A DNA stretch of 64,000 bases from Flavobacteriales bacterium (GTDB lineage Bacteria > Bacteroidota > Bacteroidia > UBA10329): the NCBI GenBank assembly GCA_020635535.1, contig JACJZP010000013.1, positions 1 to 64,000 on the forward strand, given 5' to 3'. The position numbers and the translations under genes are program-made. Of the stretch, positions 15,989 through 24,980 are shown piece after piece; the stretch's first letter is position 1, and the number at the start of each line of letters is the position of its first letter. The notes beneath the pieces are model-generated. The model made no database searches, was not told the DNA's origin, and saw only the letters and a list, made by a program, of their open reading frames with translations.

Positions 15989-16110
15989 TGCGAATTACGA
16001 ATTAATGCGAATATGCGAATCACGGTTACAACGTGCTTCGATGTTGCTGGACACATTGACTGATGCGGTATTCGTCATATTCGTACCGTTTACGGTTTCG
16101 TAATTAGCTT
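15989..16110. repeat. Degenerate GAATTACGAAT-type repeat with inverted arm
   Basis: The gap after DUF1599 opens with short tandem GCGAATTACGAATTAATGCGAATATGCGAAT units. About 35 bases later comes GTATTCGTCATATTCGTACCG, an imperfect inverted counterpart, then further TTTCGTAATTAGC. The gap could form a long imperfect hairpin. No coding potential is visible in the 214-base gap. Confidence 0.6.
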
Positions 16111-16149
16111 CACTGAACTTACGTTTCGTAACCACCATGAACATTGAAT

Positions 16150-16179
16150 TTTGAACTACTGTTCCATCGGTTAAATTTG
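16150..16179 (+). promoter_or_regulatory. Promoter of DoxX-like gene
   Basis: TTTG at 16150-16153, an 18-base spacer, then TAAATTTG at 16172-16179: a full match to the Bacteroidota housekeeping pattern TTTG-N(about 19)-TAnnTTTG. It lies 19 bases before the ATG at 16199. Confidence 0.6.
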
Positions 16180-16198
16180 CCTTTCAAACCCACTATTT

Positions 16199-17488
16199 AT
16201 GAAACTGATAACAGACATAGCGCGGTATTTCGTTGGGGTGCTTTTCATCTTCTCCGGAATTGTAAAAGCCAACGATCCGCTCGGTTTCAGCTACAAGCTA
16301 GAAGAGTATTTTGAGGAGTTTGCCAAATTGGGCGAGTACGTTGGATTCTTGGAGCCGTTCTTCCATTTCTGTCATGAGTACGCCCTACCGCAGGCCATTT
16401 TCATCGTGATACTGGAAGTAGTTCTTGGCGTGGCCATTCTTGTTCGATTCCGCACACGGTTAACAGCTTGGTTGCTGTTGTTGTTGATCCTGTTCTTCAC
16501 GGCTTTAACGTTCGCATCGGCCTATTTCGGTATCGTAAAAACCTGTGGTTGCTTCGGTGATGCGATTCCACTCACAGCTTGGGAAAGTTTCTACAAGGAC
16601 GTAGTTCTAACTGTGCTCATCGTCATCATTTTCATCCGTCAGAAGCAGATAAGCATCTCCGAAACGGGAATGAACGATTTTGTGCTGGCAGGAGTCGGTT
16701 CATTGGTCATGTTAAAGCTATCTTACGACTTAGAGTGGTTCTTCCCATTCTGGTTCACGTTTGTAACATTCACAGTGTTCTTCTTAGTACGATTGGTAGA
16801 CCACATCAAAGCACCATGGATTACTACAGTGTTGGCAACTGTTGCGATGAGCTTCTTCACGTTCTACACGTACAGTTACCTGCCAGTGAAAGATTTCCGT
16901 GCTTATGCATCGGGTAAGAGTATTTCTGAACAGATGCAAGGCGTTCCGGATAAACTGAAGTACTTCTATATCCTTCGCGACAAGGAAACGGGTGAAGAGA
17001 AAGAGTTCGAGAAATTCCCTGATAATTATCAAGAGAAATACGAGTATGTTGATTCTCGAACCGAGGTACTTGAGAAGGGAGTCGAGCCGAAGATTATGGA
17101 TTTCTCCATCATGACGGCCGAAGGTGAAGACCTGACTGAAGATTTCTTGCAGAGTGAGAATTTCACCTTCTTCGTCATTTCAAACGACCTGACAAAAGCC
17201 GTTGAGCAGCCGCAGCAACGAATCAACGAGTTGGCCAAAAATCTTCAGGAGCGCGGTTACAGAATTGTGGGTCTTACAGCCAGTACACCAGATATTGCTA
17301 TTGACTTTGCACAACGAAATGGGAATCCGTTCAATTACCTGTTCTGTGATCAGATCGTGCTAAAGACCATTATTCGTTCAAATCCAGGTCTGATGCTGAT
17401 CAAAGACGGAAAGGTTTATGGCAAATGGCACTACAACGACCTGCCTGAACTACAAGTGTTGGAATTGGAATATTTGAACAAGGAGTGA
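16199..17488 (+). CDS. DoxX/BT_3928-like membrane protein with redox-like tail
   Basis: 429 residues. N-terminal half is a four-helix DoxX/MauE-type domain (1-145): VGVLFIFSGIVKANDPLGFSYKLEEYF and the motif KTCGCFGDAIPL with C116 and C118. Further spans at about 160-240 bring the hydrophobic segments to about seven. The C-terminal region (about 290-429) is soluble and has a thioredoxin-like pattern (FFVISNDLTKAVEQPQQRI, ERGYRIVGLTAS, NPGLMLIKDGKVYGKW) but no CxxC. This matches BT_3928-type proteins of Bacteroidota; the function is unknown, with a redox or respiratory role a guess from the DoxX part. Confidence 0.8.
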   Translation: MKLITDIARYFVGVLFIFSGIVKANDPLGFSYKLEEYFEEFAKLGEYVGFLEPFFHFCHEYALPQAIFIVILEVVLGVAILVRFRTRLTAWLLLLLILFFTALTFASAYFGIVKTCGCFGDAIPLTAWESFYKDVVLTVLIVIIFIRQKQISISETGMNDFVLAGVGSLVMLKLSYDLEWFFPFWFTFVTFTVFFLVRLVDHIKAPWITTVLATVAMSFFTFYTYSYLPVKDFRAYASGKSISEQMQGVPDKLKYFYILRDKETGEEKEFEKFPDNYQEKYEYVDSRTEVLEKGVEPKIMDFSIMTAEGEDLTEDFLQSENFTFFVISNDLTKAVEQPQQRINELAKNLQERGYRIVGLTASTPDIAIDFAQRNGNPFNYLFCDQIVLKTIIRSNPGLMLIKDGKVYGKWHYNDLPELQVLELEYLNKE

Positions 17489-17522
17489 GTTTGAAGAAAA
17501 TCCTCCGCCTCGTTCCTCGGCA

Positions 17523-17603
17523 CCTCCTTTTAGAAGGAGGAATGGACTTGTTCCCCCTTGAAAAGGGGGTGGTTCGAAAATGGAGCTTGCGGAACTTTTC
17601 GAA
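17523..17603. repeat. Hairpin repeat element at the OppB-like start
   Basis: Three successive hairpins: CCTCCTTTTAGAAGGAGG (17523-17540), CCCCCTTGAAAAGGGGG (17553-17569) and TTCGAAAA / TTTTCGAA (17573-17580 and 17596-17603, 15-base loop). The first two resemble the double hairpin inserted in valS at 1039-1119. The ATG at 17580 overlaps the last base of the left TTCGAAAA arm. Confidence 0.75.
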
Positions 17604-18728
17604 TCGGGGGATTTTTTGCTTCATCCCTTCATTTCCTCAAAACTTCATCACTTGTTAAGCTACATCACACGGAAATTACTCTACAGCTTCACGGTGCTGT
17701 TGGGTATCGTGACTGTGGTATTCTTGCTTTTTACAGCACTACCGGGTGATCCCGCAAGATTGATGCTTGGCCAACGGGCCGATCAATCTGAAGTGGAGAT
17801 GATTCGAAAAGACCTTGGCCTTAATCTGCCGATCTTTACGCAGTATCTGGTTTACCTGAATGACCTTTCGCCATTGGCATTTTATAATCATGCGGATGAA
17901 GAAAGTCCATACTATTTCAAACCAACGGAGCACGAAAGTTCCAATGTTCTTTGGTCTGGAAGTTCAACCAACGTAGTGCTGAAAGCTCCTTATTTGAGGC
18001 GGTCATATCAATCGCAGCAAACCGTTACCGCCATTGTTTTGGAAGCCTTGCCAAGCACCGCTGTTTTGGCGGTTTCAGCAATCACCTTTGCTACCATTCT
18101 CGGAATCCTTTTTGGAATAGTCGGAGCACTATTTAAGGGGCAATGGCCAGATAAGCTGCTAATGGTGGTTTCCATTTTTGGGATGAGTCTACCATCATTT
18201 GTGGCTGCTATTCTCATCATGTGGCTGTTTGCTTATTTGCTCGGTCACATAACAGGTCTGGAAGTGACGGGAAGCCTCTATGAAATTGATGAGTTTGAAG
18301 GCAAGAAACTCGTGCTGAAGAATCTGATTCTTCCAGCCATCACGTTGGGTGTGCGTCCCTTGGCGGTATTCATGCAACTAACGCGAAATTCCATGCTAGA
18401 AGTCCTTTCGATGGACTACGTTCGGACCGCAACAGCAAAAGGTCTATCCTTCAGAACGGTGGTGATGAAACACGCGCTTCGCAACGCGCTGAATCCTGTT
18501 ATAACCGCTATTTCTGGTTGGTTGGCATCGCTTCTTGCTGGAGCTGTTTTCGTAGAGATTGTCTTTGGCTGGAAAGGCCTTGGGCTCATCATGCTCAATG
18601 CGCTAAACACGTATGACCTGCCTGTGGTCATGGGTTGCATCATTCTGGTGGCGGTCATCTTTGTGGTTATCAACATGCTGGTTGATATCCTCTATGGTAT
18701 ATTTGACCCACGAGTGAGTATTAGCTAA
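17580..18728 (+). CDS. OppB/DppB-type ABC transporter permease
   Basis: 382 residues from ATG 17580; a TTG at 17652 (LLSYITRKLLYSF) would give 358 residues and the normal family opening. The first 24 residues are coded partly by a hairpin repeat, so the downstream start is at least as likely. Landmarks: ITRKLLYSFTVLLGIVTVVFLLFTALPGDPARLMLG (first span plus the GDP motif), a periplasmic insert, further spans at about 155-180, 190-225 and 270-375, and the EAA-type loop MDYVRTATAKGLSFRTVVMKHALRNALNPVI that contacts the ATPase. It probably imports oligopeptides or similar; the other subunits are not nearby. Confidence 0.85.
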   Translation: MELAELFESGDFLLHPFISSKLHHLLSYITRKLLYSFTVLLGIVTVVFLLFTALPGDPARLMLGQRADQSEVEMIRKDLGLNLPIFTQYLVYLNDLSPLAFYNHADEESPYYFKPTEHESSNVLWSGSSTNVVLKAPYLRRSYQSQQTVTAIVLEALPSTAVLAVSAITFATILGILFGIVGALFKGQWPDKLLMVVSIFGMSLPSFVAAILIMWLFAYLLGHITGLEVTGSLYEIDEFEGKKLVLKNLILPAITLGVRPLAVFMQLTRNSMLEVLSMDYVRTATAKGLSFRTVVMKHALRNALNPVITAISGWLASLLAGAVFVEIVFGWKGLGLIMLNALNTYDLPVVMGCIILVAVIFVVINMLVDILYGIFDPRVSIS

Positions 18729-18797
18729 AACGAAAAAAGAATAAGGGGAAAGCGGACTCAAGTTTTTCATTTTCTCCTTTTTCATTTCAACTGATCA

Positions 18798-19544
18798 ATG
18801 AGAAAGAAAATTGTTGCCGGAAACTGGAAAATGAACCTCACAAAAAATGAGGGACTGTTGCTGGTAGAAGGCGTTCTGAATGGAGTAGGAGATACCGATA
18901 CAAAAGTGATTCTTGGAGTTCCGTTTCCGTTTATTTCAGATGCCGTTTCTGGGGTTGATGGAAGTGCCATTTCTGTGGCGGCACAGAATTGTCATCAAGA
19001 GGAAAAAGGAGCGTTTACAGGCGAGGTTTCTGTAGAAATGTTGAAGTCGTTCGGAGCGGAATACTGTATAGTTGGCCATTCGGAAAGACGGCAGTATTTC
19101 GGTGAAACGGACGAACTCATCAACCAGAAAATTCAGCGTTTACTCGCAAGCGGAATTATTCCGATCTATTGCTGTGGCGAATCTCTGGAAGAGCGCGAGT
19201 CCGAAAGGCATTTCAAGGTGATGGAGGAGCAGATTCAATCCGCGCTTCAAGGGTTCCAAAAGGATGAATTGAAGAAGATCGTCATCGCTTATGAACCGGT
19301 TTGGGCTATTGGAACAGGCGTTACGGCAACTCCCGAACAGGCGCAGGAAATGCACAAATTTATTCGAGAGAAACTGGCGCAGGTGCTGGTGGATGAGGCC
19401 GAAGAGGTTTCCATTCTTTACGGTGGAAGCGTGAAGCCGAACAATGCCAAAGAGCTTTTCTCGCAAAAGGACATTGATGGTGGCCTTATTGGTGGTGCTT
19501 CTCTTAGCGCTCCAGACTTTTTAGAAATCATTCATTCTTTCTGA
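18798..19544 (+). CDS. tpiA: Triosephosphate isomerase
   Basis: 248 residues, normal length. Interconverts dihydroxyacetone phosphate and glyceraldehyde 3-phosphate. Catalytic residues present: N9 and K11 in AGNWKMN, H94 in IVGHSERRQYF, E166 in AYEPVWAIGTG; phosphate loop YGGSVKPNN and GGLIGGASL at the C-terminus. Followed after one base by prmA (TGA-t-ATG), so the two are translationally linked. Confidence 0.98.
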   Translation: MRKKIVAGNWKMNLTKNEGLLLVEGVLNGVGDTDTKVILGVPFPFISDAVSGVDGSAISVAAQNCHQEEKGAFTGEVSVEMLKSFGAEYCIVGHSERRQYFGETDELINQKIQRLLASGIIPIYCCGESLEERESERHFKVMEEQIQSALQGFQKDELKKIVIAYEPVWAIGTGVTATPEQAQEMHKFIREKLAQVLVDEAEEVSILYGGSVKPNNAKELFSQKDIDGGLIGGASLSAPDFLEIIHSF

Positions 19545-19545
19545 T

Positions 19546-20379
19546 ATGGCACACGCAGTGCTCGCAATCGCGGTCAGCCCACAGGAGCCAGGGCGCGACA
19601 TCGTAATTTCTGAACTCACGGATATTGGCTTTGAGGGGTTTCTTGAAACGGATGAAGGCGTGGATGCTTACATCGAAGAAGCAGAACTCGATCTGGATGC
19701 AGTGAAGGAGGTTCTTTCCCGCATTCGCGATGCTGAGTTTGAGGTTTCGTATTCCACTTCGGTTGCTGAAGAGAAGAACTGGAATGAGGAATGGGAAAAG
19801 AACTTCGATCCAGTTGAGATCAAAGACCTGTGCCGCATCCGTGCGCCATTCCATGAACCGAGATCGGGTTTCAAACTCGAAATTGTTATCATGCCGAAGA
19901 TGAGTTTCGGAACGGGGCACCACGCCACTACTTCACTTATGACCGAATATCTCATGACCACCAAAGTGGAGGGTCCGCTTTTAGATATGGGTTCGGGAAC
20001 GGCTGTGCTTGCCATTGTGGCGCACAAGCTTGGTGTCAAGGATATCACGGCCATCGATATTGACGATTGGGCGTTTGAGAATGCTCCCGAAAACTGCGAG
20101 TTGAATGACATTGATGATATCGTCATTCTACAGGGCGATGCAAGCCTGTTGGGTAAGAAGAAATTCAATACAGTTCTTGCCAATATCAACCGCAACGTGC
20201 TGTTGGAAGACATCCCGAAATATGTTGATGTGCTTAACACAAACGGCCAGCTTTTTGTGAGTGGATTTTATTCAGAAGACCTTAACATGATCCGTGATGT
20301 GGCTCAAAAAGCAGGTCTTATCTTTAACGGAAATCTTGAAAAGAACAATTGGGTTTCGGCCCGATTCATCAAACAATAA
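19546..20379 (+). CDS. prmA: Ribosomal protein L11 methyltransferase
   Basis: 277 residues. N-terminal substrate-recognition domain (1-95) then a class I methyltransferase domain: MPKMSFGTGHHATTSLM, LLDMGSGTAVLAIVAHKLG for AdoMet binding, ITAIDIDDWAFENAPENCELN and LANINRNVLLEDIP in the NPPY-equivalent position. This combination is specific to PrmA, which trimethylates L11. Placed directly after tpiA and one base before the next gene. Confidence 0.95.
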   Translation: MAHAVLAIAVSPQEPGRDIVISELTDIGFEGFLETDEGVDAYIEEAELDLDAVKEVLSRIRDAEFEVSYSTSVAEEKNWNEEWEKNFDPVEIKDLCRIRAPFHEPRSGFKLEIVIMPKMSFGTGHHATTSLMTEYLMTTKVEGPLLDMGSGTAVLAIVAHKLGVKDITAIDIDDWAFENAPENCELNDIDDIVILQGDASLLGKKKFNTVLANINRNVLLEDIPKYVDVLNTNGQLFVSGFYSEDLNMIRDVAQKAGLIFNGNLEKNNWVSARFIKQ

Positions 20380-20380
20380 C

Positions 20381-23300
20381 ATGAGAAAAATTCTCTTTCT
20401 ACTGGGCTTTTTCGTGCTCAACTCAATCACTGCAACACAGGCGCAGCAGCTCAAATCCTTCACACACGACAACGAAAAGTACATCGAAGAACTTCAGGGT
20501 TTCTTTGCGCAGGGCGACCCGAAAGCGGCCAAGAAACTGATTGAGGAAACCTTTCTGCCGGTTTGGAACAGTGGTCATTACAATACGCAGCAGAAAGAGC
20601 GTGTTTACAAGATGTCTGACCTGATGTTGGATAAGCGCAAGAAGGCGGTGGATTTTGAAAACTACCTCTACGCGCTGATGAGTTTTGCGCATAGTATGAA
20701 GCCGGCTTCTGATTTCGATGCTTTTCATGATGGGATGGAGAAGACCATTACAAAGCTGTCGCGAAAACAATTTACCGAGTATTTGGAAGTGTGCAAAGGC
20801 CTCTTTACAGAGTATGTGCTTTTCGAATCTCCTGCTGTGAAATGGGTTGCCCGTTATGATCCGTACAAGATCGAGTTCGACTCGCTGCCAAAGATCGTAT
20901 TCGGCAAACTGGACCTTAGAGCCTACTCCAAGCGAGATAGCTCTGTGATCTACGGAACTGAAGGAGTGTATTATCCAACACTGGCCAAATGGGTAGGAAA
21001 GGGCGGCAAAGTGGACTGGAGCCGTGCAGGTTTTGATCCGAATAAGACCTATGCTGAAATTGGGAATTATGTGCTCAATACAAGCAAATCGCAGTATGTG
21101 ATCGATTCGGTTACTTTCCATCATCCTGATTATTTGGATAAACCACACTTGGGCCGTCTGACGGAAAAGATCTTGGCCGATGTGGAACAGGAAGATGCCT
21201 CGTATCCTCGCTTCGATTCTTATAACAAGCGCATTCTTATTGAGAACATGTACAAGGACATTGATTATTCAGGAGGCTTCTCGCAGCATGGAATCAAGTT
21301 CATAGGTTCTGGAGATGCCGATCAACCAGCTACGCTCATCTTCAAGAAGATGAATCACATAACTAAGAAGAATGAGCAGTTCATTGAGGCGCGTTCCAAA
21401 TCGTTTGTCATAAGGCCTGAAAAGGTGCTTTCCAGCAAGGCTGAGGTTTCCATGTATTATGAGGGCGATTCCATCTATCATCCGGGCCTTCGGGTCAATT
21501 ACAATGTAGAGGACCATGAGGTTTCCTTCAGTAAGGATCAGGAAGGTTCTGGTCTGAGTCCCTTCTTCGACAGCTTTCACAAGGTTGATATGCACGTGGA
21601 TGAAATAAAGTGGAACATGATAGAGGATTGGATGACCCTTCAGAACACCTCAGGAGGTTCGGACAATAGTGCGCTCTTCGAATCGGAGACCTATTATGAT
21701 GAGTACCGCTACGATAGATTGAGAGGAACGGCCGATACACACCCGCTGTGGAAGATCAGAGACTACGCCAAGAAGGTGGGGCAGGAGGAATTGACAGTTG
21801 ATCAGGTGGCTCAACTTTTTCATGCCGATATCAGCGATACCAAAGTGTTCCTGATCAATCTTTCCAATTCCGGATTCATGACCTATAACTATGACAAGGA
21901 TCGAGTGGTCATCAATCCGCGATTGCACCATTATGTGCTTTCACGTTCAAAGAAGACCGACTACGATATCATTCAGTTCGAGTCGACCATAGAAGGACTT
22001 CCAAATGCAAAACTGAACCTGCTGAATTGGGATATGGACATGAGCGGAGTGGGGCGCATTTTCCTTTCAGATTCTCAGAATGTGGTCGTTTTCCCTTACG
22101 AACAGCAACTTACCCTTAAAAAGAATCGCGACTTTGTTTTCGATGGTAAGGTAATTGGAGGGCGTTTGGATTTCTTCGGGCATGATTTTCAGTTCAGTTT
22201 CGATGATTTCAAGATCAACATGACCAAGATTGATTCTCTGCGTCTCAAGGTTCCCGATGGAGAACCGGATGAAAGAGGTCGTCAAAAACTGCGTGCCGTT
22301 AAAACAGTGCTCAGAGATTTAACAGGAGAACTGTTGGTAGATAGGCCAGACAATAAATCGGGGTTGGTGGATCACCCGCGGTATCCCGTGTTCAACAGCA
22401 CCAGCGATTCATACGTTTATTATGACAGGCGCTCCATTCAAGATGGGGTTTACAATAAGGAGGATTTCTATATGCACTTGAAACCCTTCAGTATTGATAG
22501 TTTGGAAGATTTCACCAAGGAAGGCTTGGAGTTCGGTGGAACGTTCGTTTCAGCTGGCATTTTTCCAGATTTTGAGGAAACACTCAAACTACAACCCGAT
22601 TTCTCGCTTGGTTTTGTGCGAGAGACCCCACCAGAGGGTTATGACATGTACGGTGGCAAGGGCAATTATAAGGCTACCATTAAACTTAGCCATGACGGTC
22701 TGAGAGGAGATGGCGATCTGGAGTATCTGACATCGGTTTCTAAGTCTGACGACTTCATCTTTTATCCTGATTCTGTGAACGGTATTGCTCAGGATTTTAC
22801 CATCAAAGAGCAGAAGTCGCCTGTTGAGTATCCTCCAGTTGTGGCAAAAGATGTGAAGGTGCATTGGATGCCAAAATTGGACCACTTCTACAGCTATAAG
22901 ATTGAGAATCCGTTCGATATGTATGGTGGTGAGGTGGTGCATCATGGAGGTTTGGATCTCACTCCAAAAGGGCTGGATGGCTTCGGAAATCTCGACTTTG
23001 CAGATAGCTATATGAGATCCGATAGATTCAACTTCCTATATCGGGACATTCACGCAGACACGGCCGATTTCAAACTGAAGGGAACCTCAACCACGGCTGA
23101 TGCCTTTAAAACGCAGAACGTACAAATGGACATTGATCTTGATGAAAGAAAAGGTCACTTCAAATCGAATACTGGAGGAGATTTCGTTGATTTTCCAGTA
23201 AATCAGTACATCTGTTACATAGATGAGTTTGTTTGGAATATTGATGCCAAAGACATTGATGTTGTTTCTGATGGAGAAGGTTCGAGGTACGTATCCACAA

Positions 23301-24802
23301 ATCCAAAGCAGGATTCTCTCGAATGGCGTTCGCCTCTTACCAAATTCGACCTGAAGAATTTCATTATCTCGGCAGAGAAAGTAGATCACATTGACGTAGC
23401 GGATGCCATAGTTTATCCAGACAGTGGAAAGGTTACCATCCGTCAGGAAGCAAAAATGGATCCGCTTACCGATGCAAAGATCGTGGCCAACAGGATCACC
23501 AAATTCCATACATTCTATGAGTCGAACGTCAATGTGCTGGGCAAGTGGAACTACAACGCCACTGGTAAATACGATTACACAGATGTTACAGGCGGAAAGC
23601 AGTTGATCGAGTTCTCAACCATAGGGGTCGATTCAGCAAAACAGACCTTTGCACTCGGTCAGATCAAAGAGGAAGCAGCATTTACCCTCAGCCCGAATTT
23701 CGATTACAAGGGCAGTGCTAAGCTCTTTGCCAGCAAGGAGTTTCTCACTTATGATGGTAGTACACGTATCAAACACGATTGTCAGGGAATTACCCGCGAT
23801 TGGTTGAAGTTTGAAGCTGATATTGATCCGAACGACATCTATATCCCCATACCTGCAGATCCAAAAGACGCCAGCGGAAAGGCAATGTCATCAGGAGTGG
23901 TCATTGCCAGAGATTCAACTAAGGTGTACCCAACATTCCTGTCGACCAAGGAGAATGCGAACGACATAGATATAGTTGCCGCAGAGGGCTATCTCCACTT
24001 TGACAATGAAAGTCAGGAATACCGTATCTCAAACAAGGATAAGCTACAGGGAGCGGTTGTTGGCGGCAACTACGTGAGCCTGAGTAACGAGTGTATTGCA
24101 AGAGGACAGGGCAAGCTCGAAATGGGACTTGACCTCGGACAGGTTGAACTTACGCCTCTCGGAACGGTTGAGCACAATATGAACAATGACTCTACCAAGT
24201 TCAATCTTTTCTTAGGGCTTGACTTCTTTTTCAGCGAAGAATGCTTGCGGATAATGGCTGACAAATTGACCAATCATTTCCCGCCCCTGGACGCTGTTTT
24301 CTACGGCACTGAATATGAAAAGGCGCTAATTGAATTGGTAGGTAAGGAAGAAGCCACTAAGCTTATTCAGGACCTTAACCTTTACGGCTCATTCAAAAAG
24401 CTACCCAAGGAAATTCAGAAGAGTATTTTCCTTACTGATGTTAAACTTACTTGGGATGCGCAAGCTGGTGCATATCGGTATAAAGGATTCATCGGAGTGT
24501 CGTCTGTAGACAAGTATCAGGTCAATAAGATGGTCTATGGCCTAATTGAGTTGAAGAAGAAACGCAATGGCGATGAGCTTGGTCTTTATTTGGAGCCGAG
24601 CGATGATAGCTGGTTCTATTTCAATTATAAGCGCGGAATATTGGGAGCGTTCTCATCACATGATGATTTCAATGCTCAGATTCGTGATACCAAAGACGAT
24701 GCGCGAACCAAGAAGGCTGAGAATGGTAAGCCGAAGATCACCTACGTGTTGAGCACGGCTATTCAGAGAAGAAACTTTGTGCGGTCTTTCGAAGAGGAGT
24801 GA
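20381..24802 (+). CDS. Very large exported protein of unknown function
   Basis: 1473 residues from ATG 20381, one base after prmA. Signal peptide MRKILFLLGFFVLNSITATQAQ. An N-terminal helical region (about 20-200) is followed by a long beta-rich region with repeated patterns such as GNYVLNTSKSQYVIDSVTF, GGRLDFFGHDFQFSFDDFKI, GDLEYLTSVSKSDDFIFYPDSV and GFGNLDFADSYMRSDRFNFLYRDIHADTADF, in which strands alternate polar and hydrophobic residues like filaments or AsmA/LptD-type scaffolds. No sorting domain, no membrane span after the signal and no catalytic motif are seen. I do not recognise the family; a role in outer-membrane or envelope assembly is only a guess. It ends 48 bases before tRNA-Arg. 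Confidence 0.8.
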   Translation: MRKILFLLGFFVLNSITATQAQQLKSFTHDNEKYIEELQGFFAQGDPKAAKKLIEETFLPVWNSGHYNTQQKERVYKMSDLMLDKRKKAVDFENYLYALMSFAHSMKPASDFDAFHDGMEKTITKLSRKQFTEYLEVCKGLFTEYVLFESPAVKWVARYDPYKIEFDSLPKIVFGKLDLRAYSKRDSSVIYGTEGVYYPTLAKWVGKGGKVDWSRAGFDPNKTYAEIGNYVLNTSKSQYVIDSVTFHHPDYLDKPHLGRLTEKILADVEQEDASYPRFDSYNKRILIENMYKDIDYSGGFSQHGIKFIGSGDADQPATLIFKKMNHITKKNEQFIEARSKSFVIRPEKVLSSKAEVSMYYEGDSIYHPGLRVNYNVEDHEVSFSKDQEGSGLSPFFDSFHKVDMHVDEIKWNMIEDWMTLQNTSGGSDNSALFESETYYDEYRYDRLRGTADTHPLWKIRDYAKKVGQEELTVDQVAQLFHADISDTKVFLINLSNSGFMTYNYDKDRVVINPRLHHYVLSRSKKTDYDIIQFESTIEGLPNAKLNLLNWDMDMSGVGRIFLSDSQNVVVFPYEQQLTLKKNRDFVFDGKVIGGRLDFFGHDFQFSFDDFKINMTKIDSLRLKVPDGEPDERGRQKLRAVKTVLRDLTGELLVDRPDNKSGLVDHPRYPVFNSTSDSYVYYDRRSIQDGVYNKEDFYMHLKPFSIDSLEDFTKEGLEFGGTFVSAGIFPDFEETLKLQPDFSLGFVRETPPEGYDMYGGKGNYKATIKLSHDGLRGDGDLEYLTSVSKSDDFIFYPDSVNGIAQDFTIKEQKSPVEYPPVVAKDVKVHWMPKLDHFYSYKIENPFDMYGGEVVHHGGLDLTPKGLDGFGNLDFADSYMRSDRFNFLYRDIHADTADFKLKGTSTTADAFKTQNVQMDIDLDERKGHFKSNTGGDFVDFPVNQYICYIDEFVWNIDAKDIDVVSDGEGSRYVSTNPKQDSLEWRSPLTKFDLKNFIISAEKVDHIDVADAIVYPDSGKVTIRQEAKMDPLTDAKIVANRITKFHTFYESNVNVLGKWNYNATGKYDYTDVTGGKQLIEFSTIGVDSAKQTFALGQIKEEAAFTLSPNFDYKGSAKLFASKEFLTYDGSTRIKHDCQGITRDWLKFEADIDPNDIYIPIPADPKDASGKAMSSGVVIARDSTKVYPTFLSTKENANDIDIVAAEGYLHFDNESQEYRISNKDKLQGAVVGGNYVSLSNECIARGQGKLEMGLDLGQVELTPLGTVEHNMNNDSTKFNLFLGLDFFFSEECLRIMADKLTNHFPPLDAVFYGTEYEKALIELVGKEEATKLIQDLNLYGSFKKLPKEIQKSIFLTDVKLTWDAQAGAYRYKGFIGVSSVDKYQVNKMVYGLIELKKKRNGDELGLYLEPSDDSWFYFNYKRGILGAFSSHDDFNAQIRDTKDDARTKKAENGKPKITYVLSTAIQRRNFVRSFEEE

Positions 24803-24824
24803 TTATTCAAAGGAACTTTATAAG

Positions 24825-24832
24825 TATATTTG
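24825..24832 (+). promoter_or_regulatory. -7 element of tRNA-Arg promoter
   Basis: TATATTTG matches TAnnTTTG exactly and lies 18 bases before the first base of the mature tRNA. No clear -33 TTTG is seen in the expected place. It remains intact outside the island. Confidence 0.5.
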
Positions 24833-24850
24833 CCGCCCCAAAAAAGGGAT

Positions 24851-24924
24851 GGCTCTGTAGCTCAACTGGATAGAGCACCTCACTACGGATGAGGAGGTTT
24901 GGGGTTCGAATCCCTACAGGGTCA
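24851..24924 (+). tRNA. tRNA-Arg(ACG)
   Basis: 74-nt cloverleaf without encoded CCA. Acceptor GGCTCTG pairs with CAGGGTC (two G-U pairs), D arm GCTC..GAGC, anticodon stem CCTCA/TGAGG around the loop CTACGGA (anticodon ACG), and T arm GGGGTTCGAATCCC. A34 is normally edited to inosine in tRNA-Arg(ACG). Its 3' end is the attachment site of the island. Confidence 0.95.
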
Positions 24925-24927
24925 CAC
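24913..24927. other. attL of tRNA-Arg island
   Basis: CCTACAGGGTCACAC, identical to 48501-48515; with one mismatch the match extends 3 bases further left. It covers the 3' half of the T arm, acceptor and discriminator, plus three bases. Integration rebuilds the complete tRNA gene at this end. Confidence 0.9.
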
Positions 24928-24938
24928 CTAATGTTGTT

Positions 24939-24978
24939 AAGTCCTTGATTTTCAATTGAAAATCAAGGACTTTTCTTT
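24939..24978 (+). terminator. Island-supplied terminator after tRNA-Arg
   Basis: A perfect 34-bp palindrome: AAGTCCTTGATTTTC-AATT-GAAAATCAAGGACTT, then TTCTTTTA. It stands 14 bases after the mature tRNA end, inside the island, and replaces the chromosomal terminator now left at 48518-48545. Confidence 0.85.
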
Positions 24979-24980
24979 TA

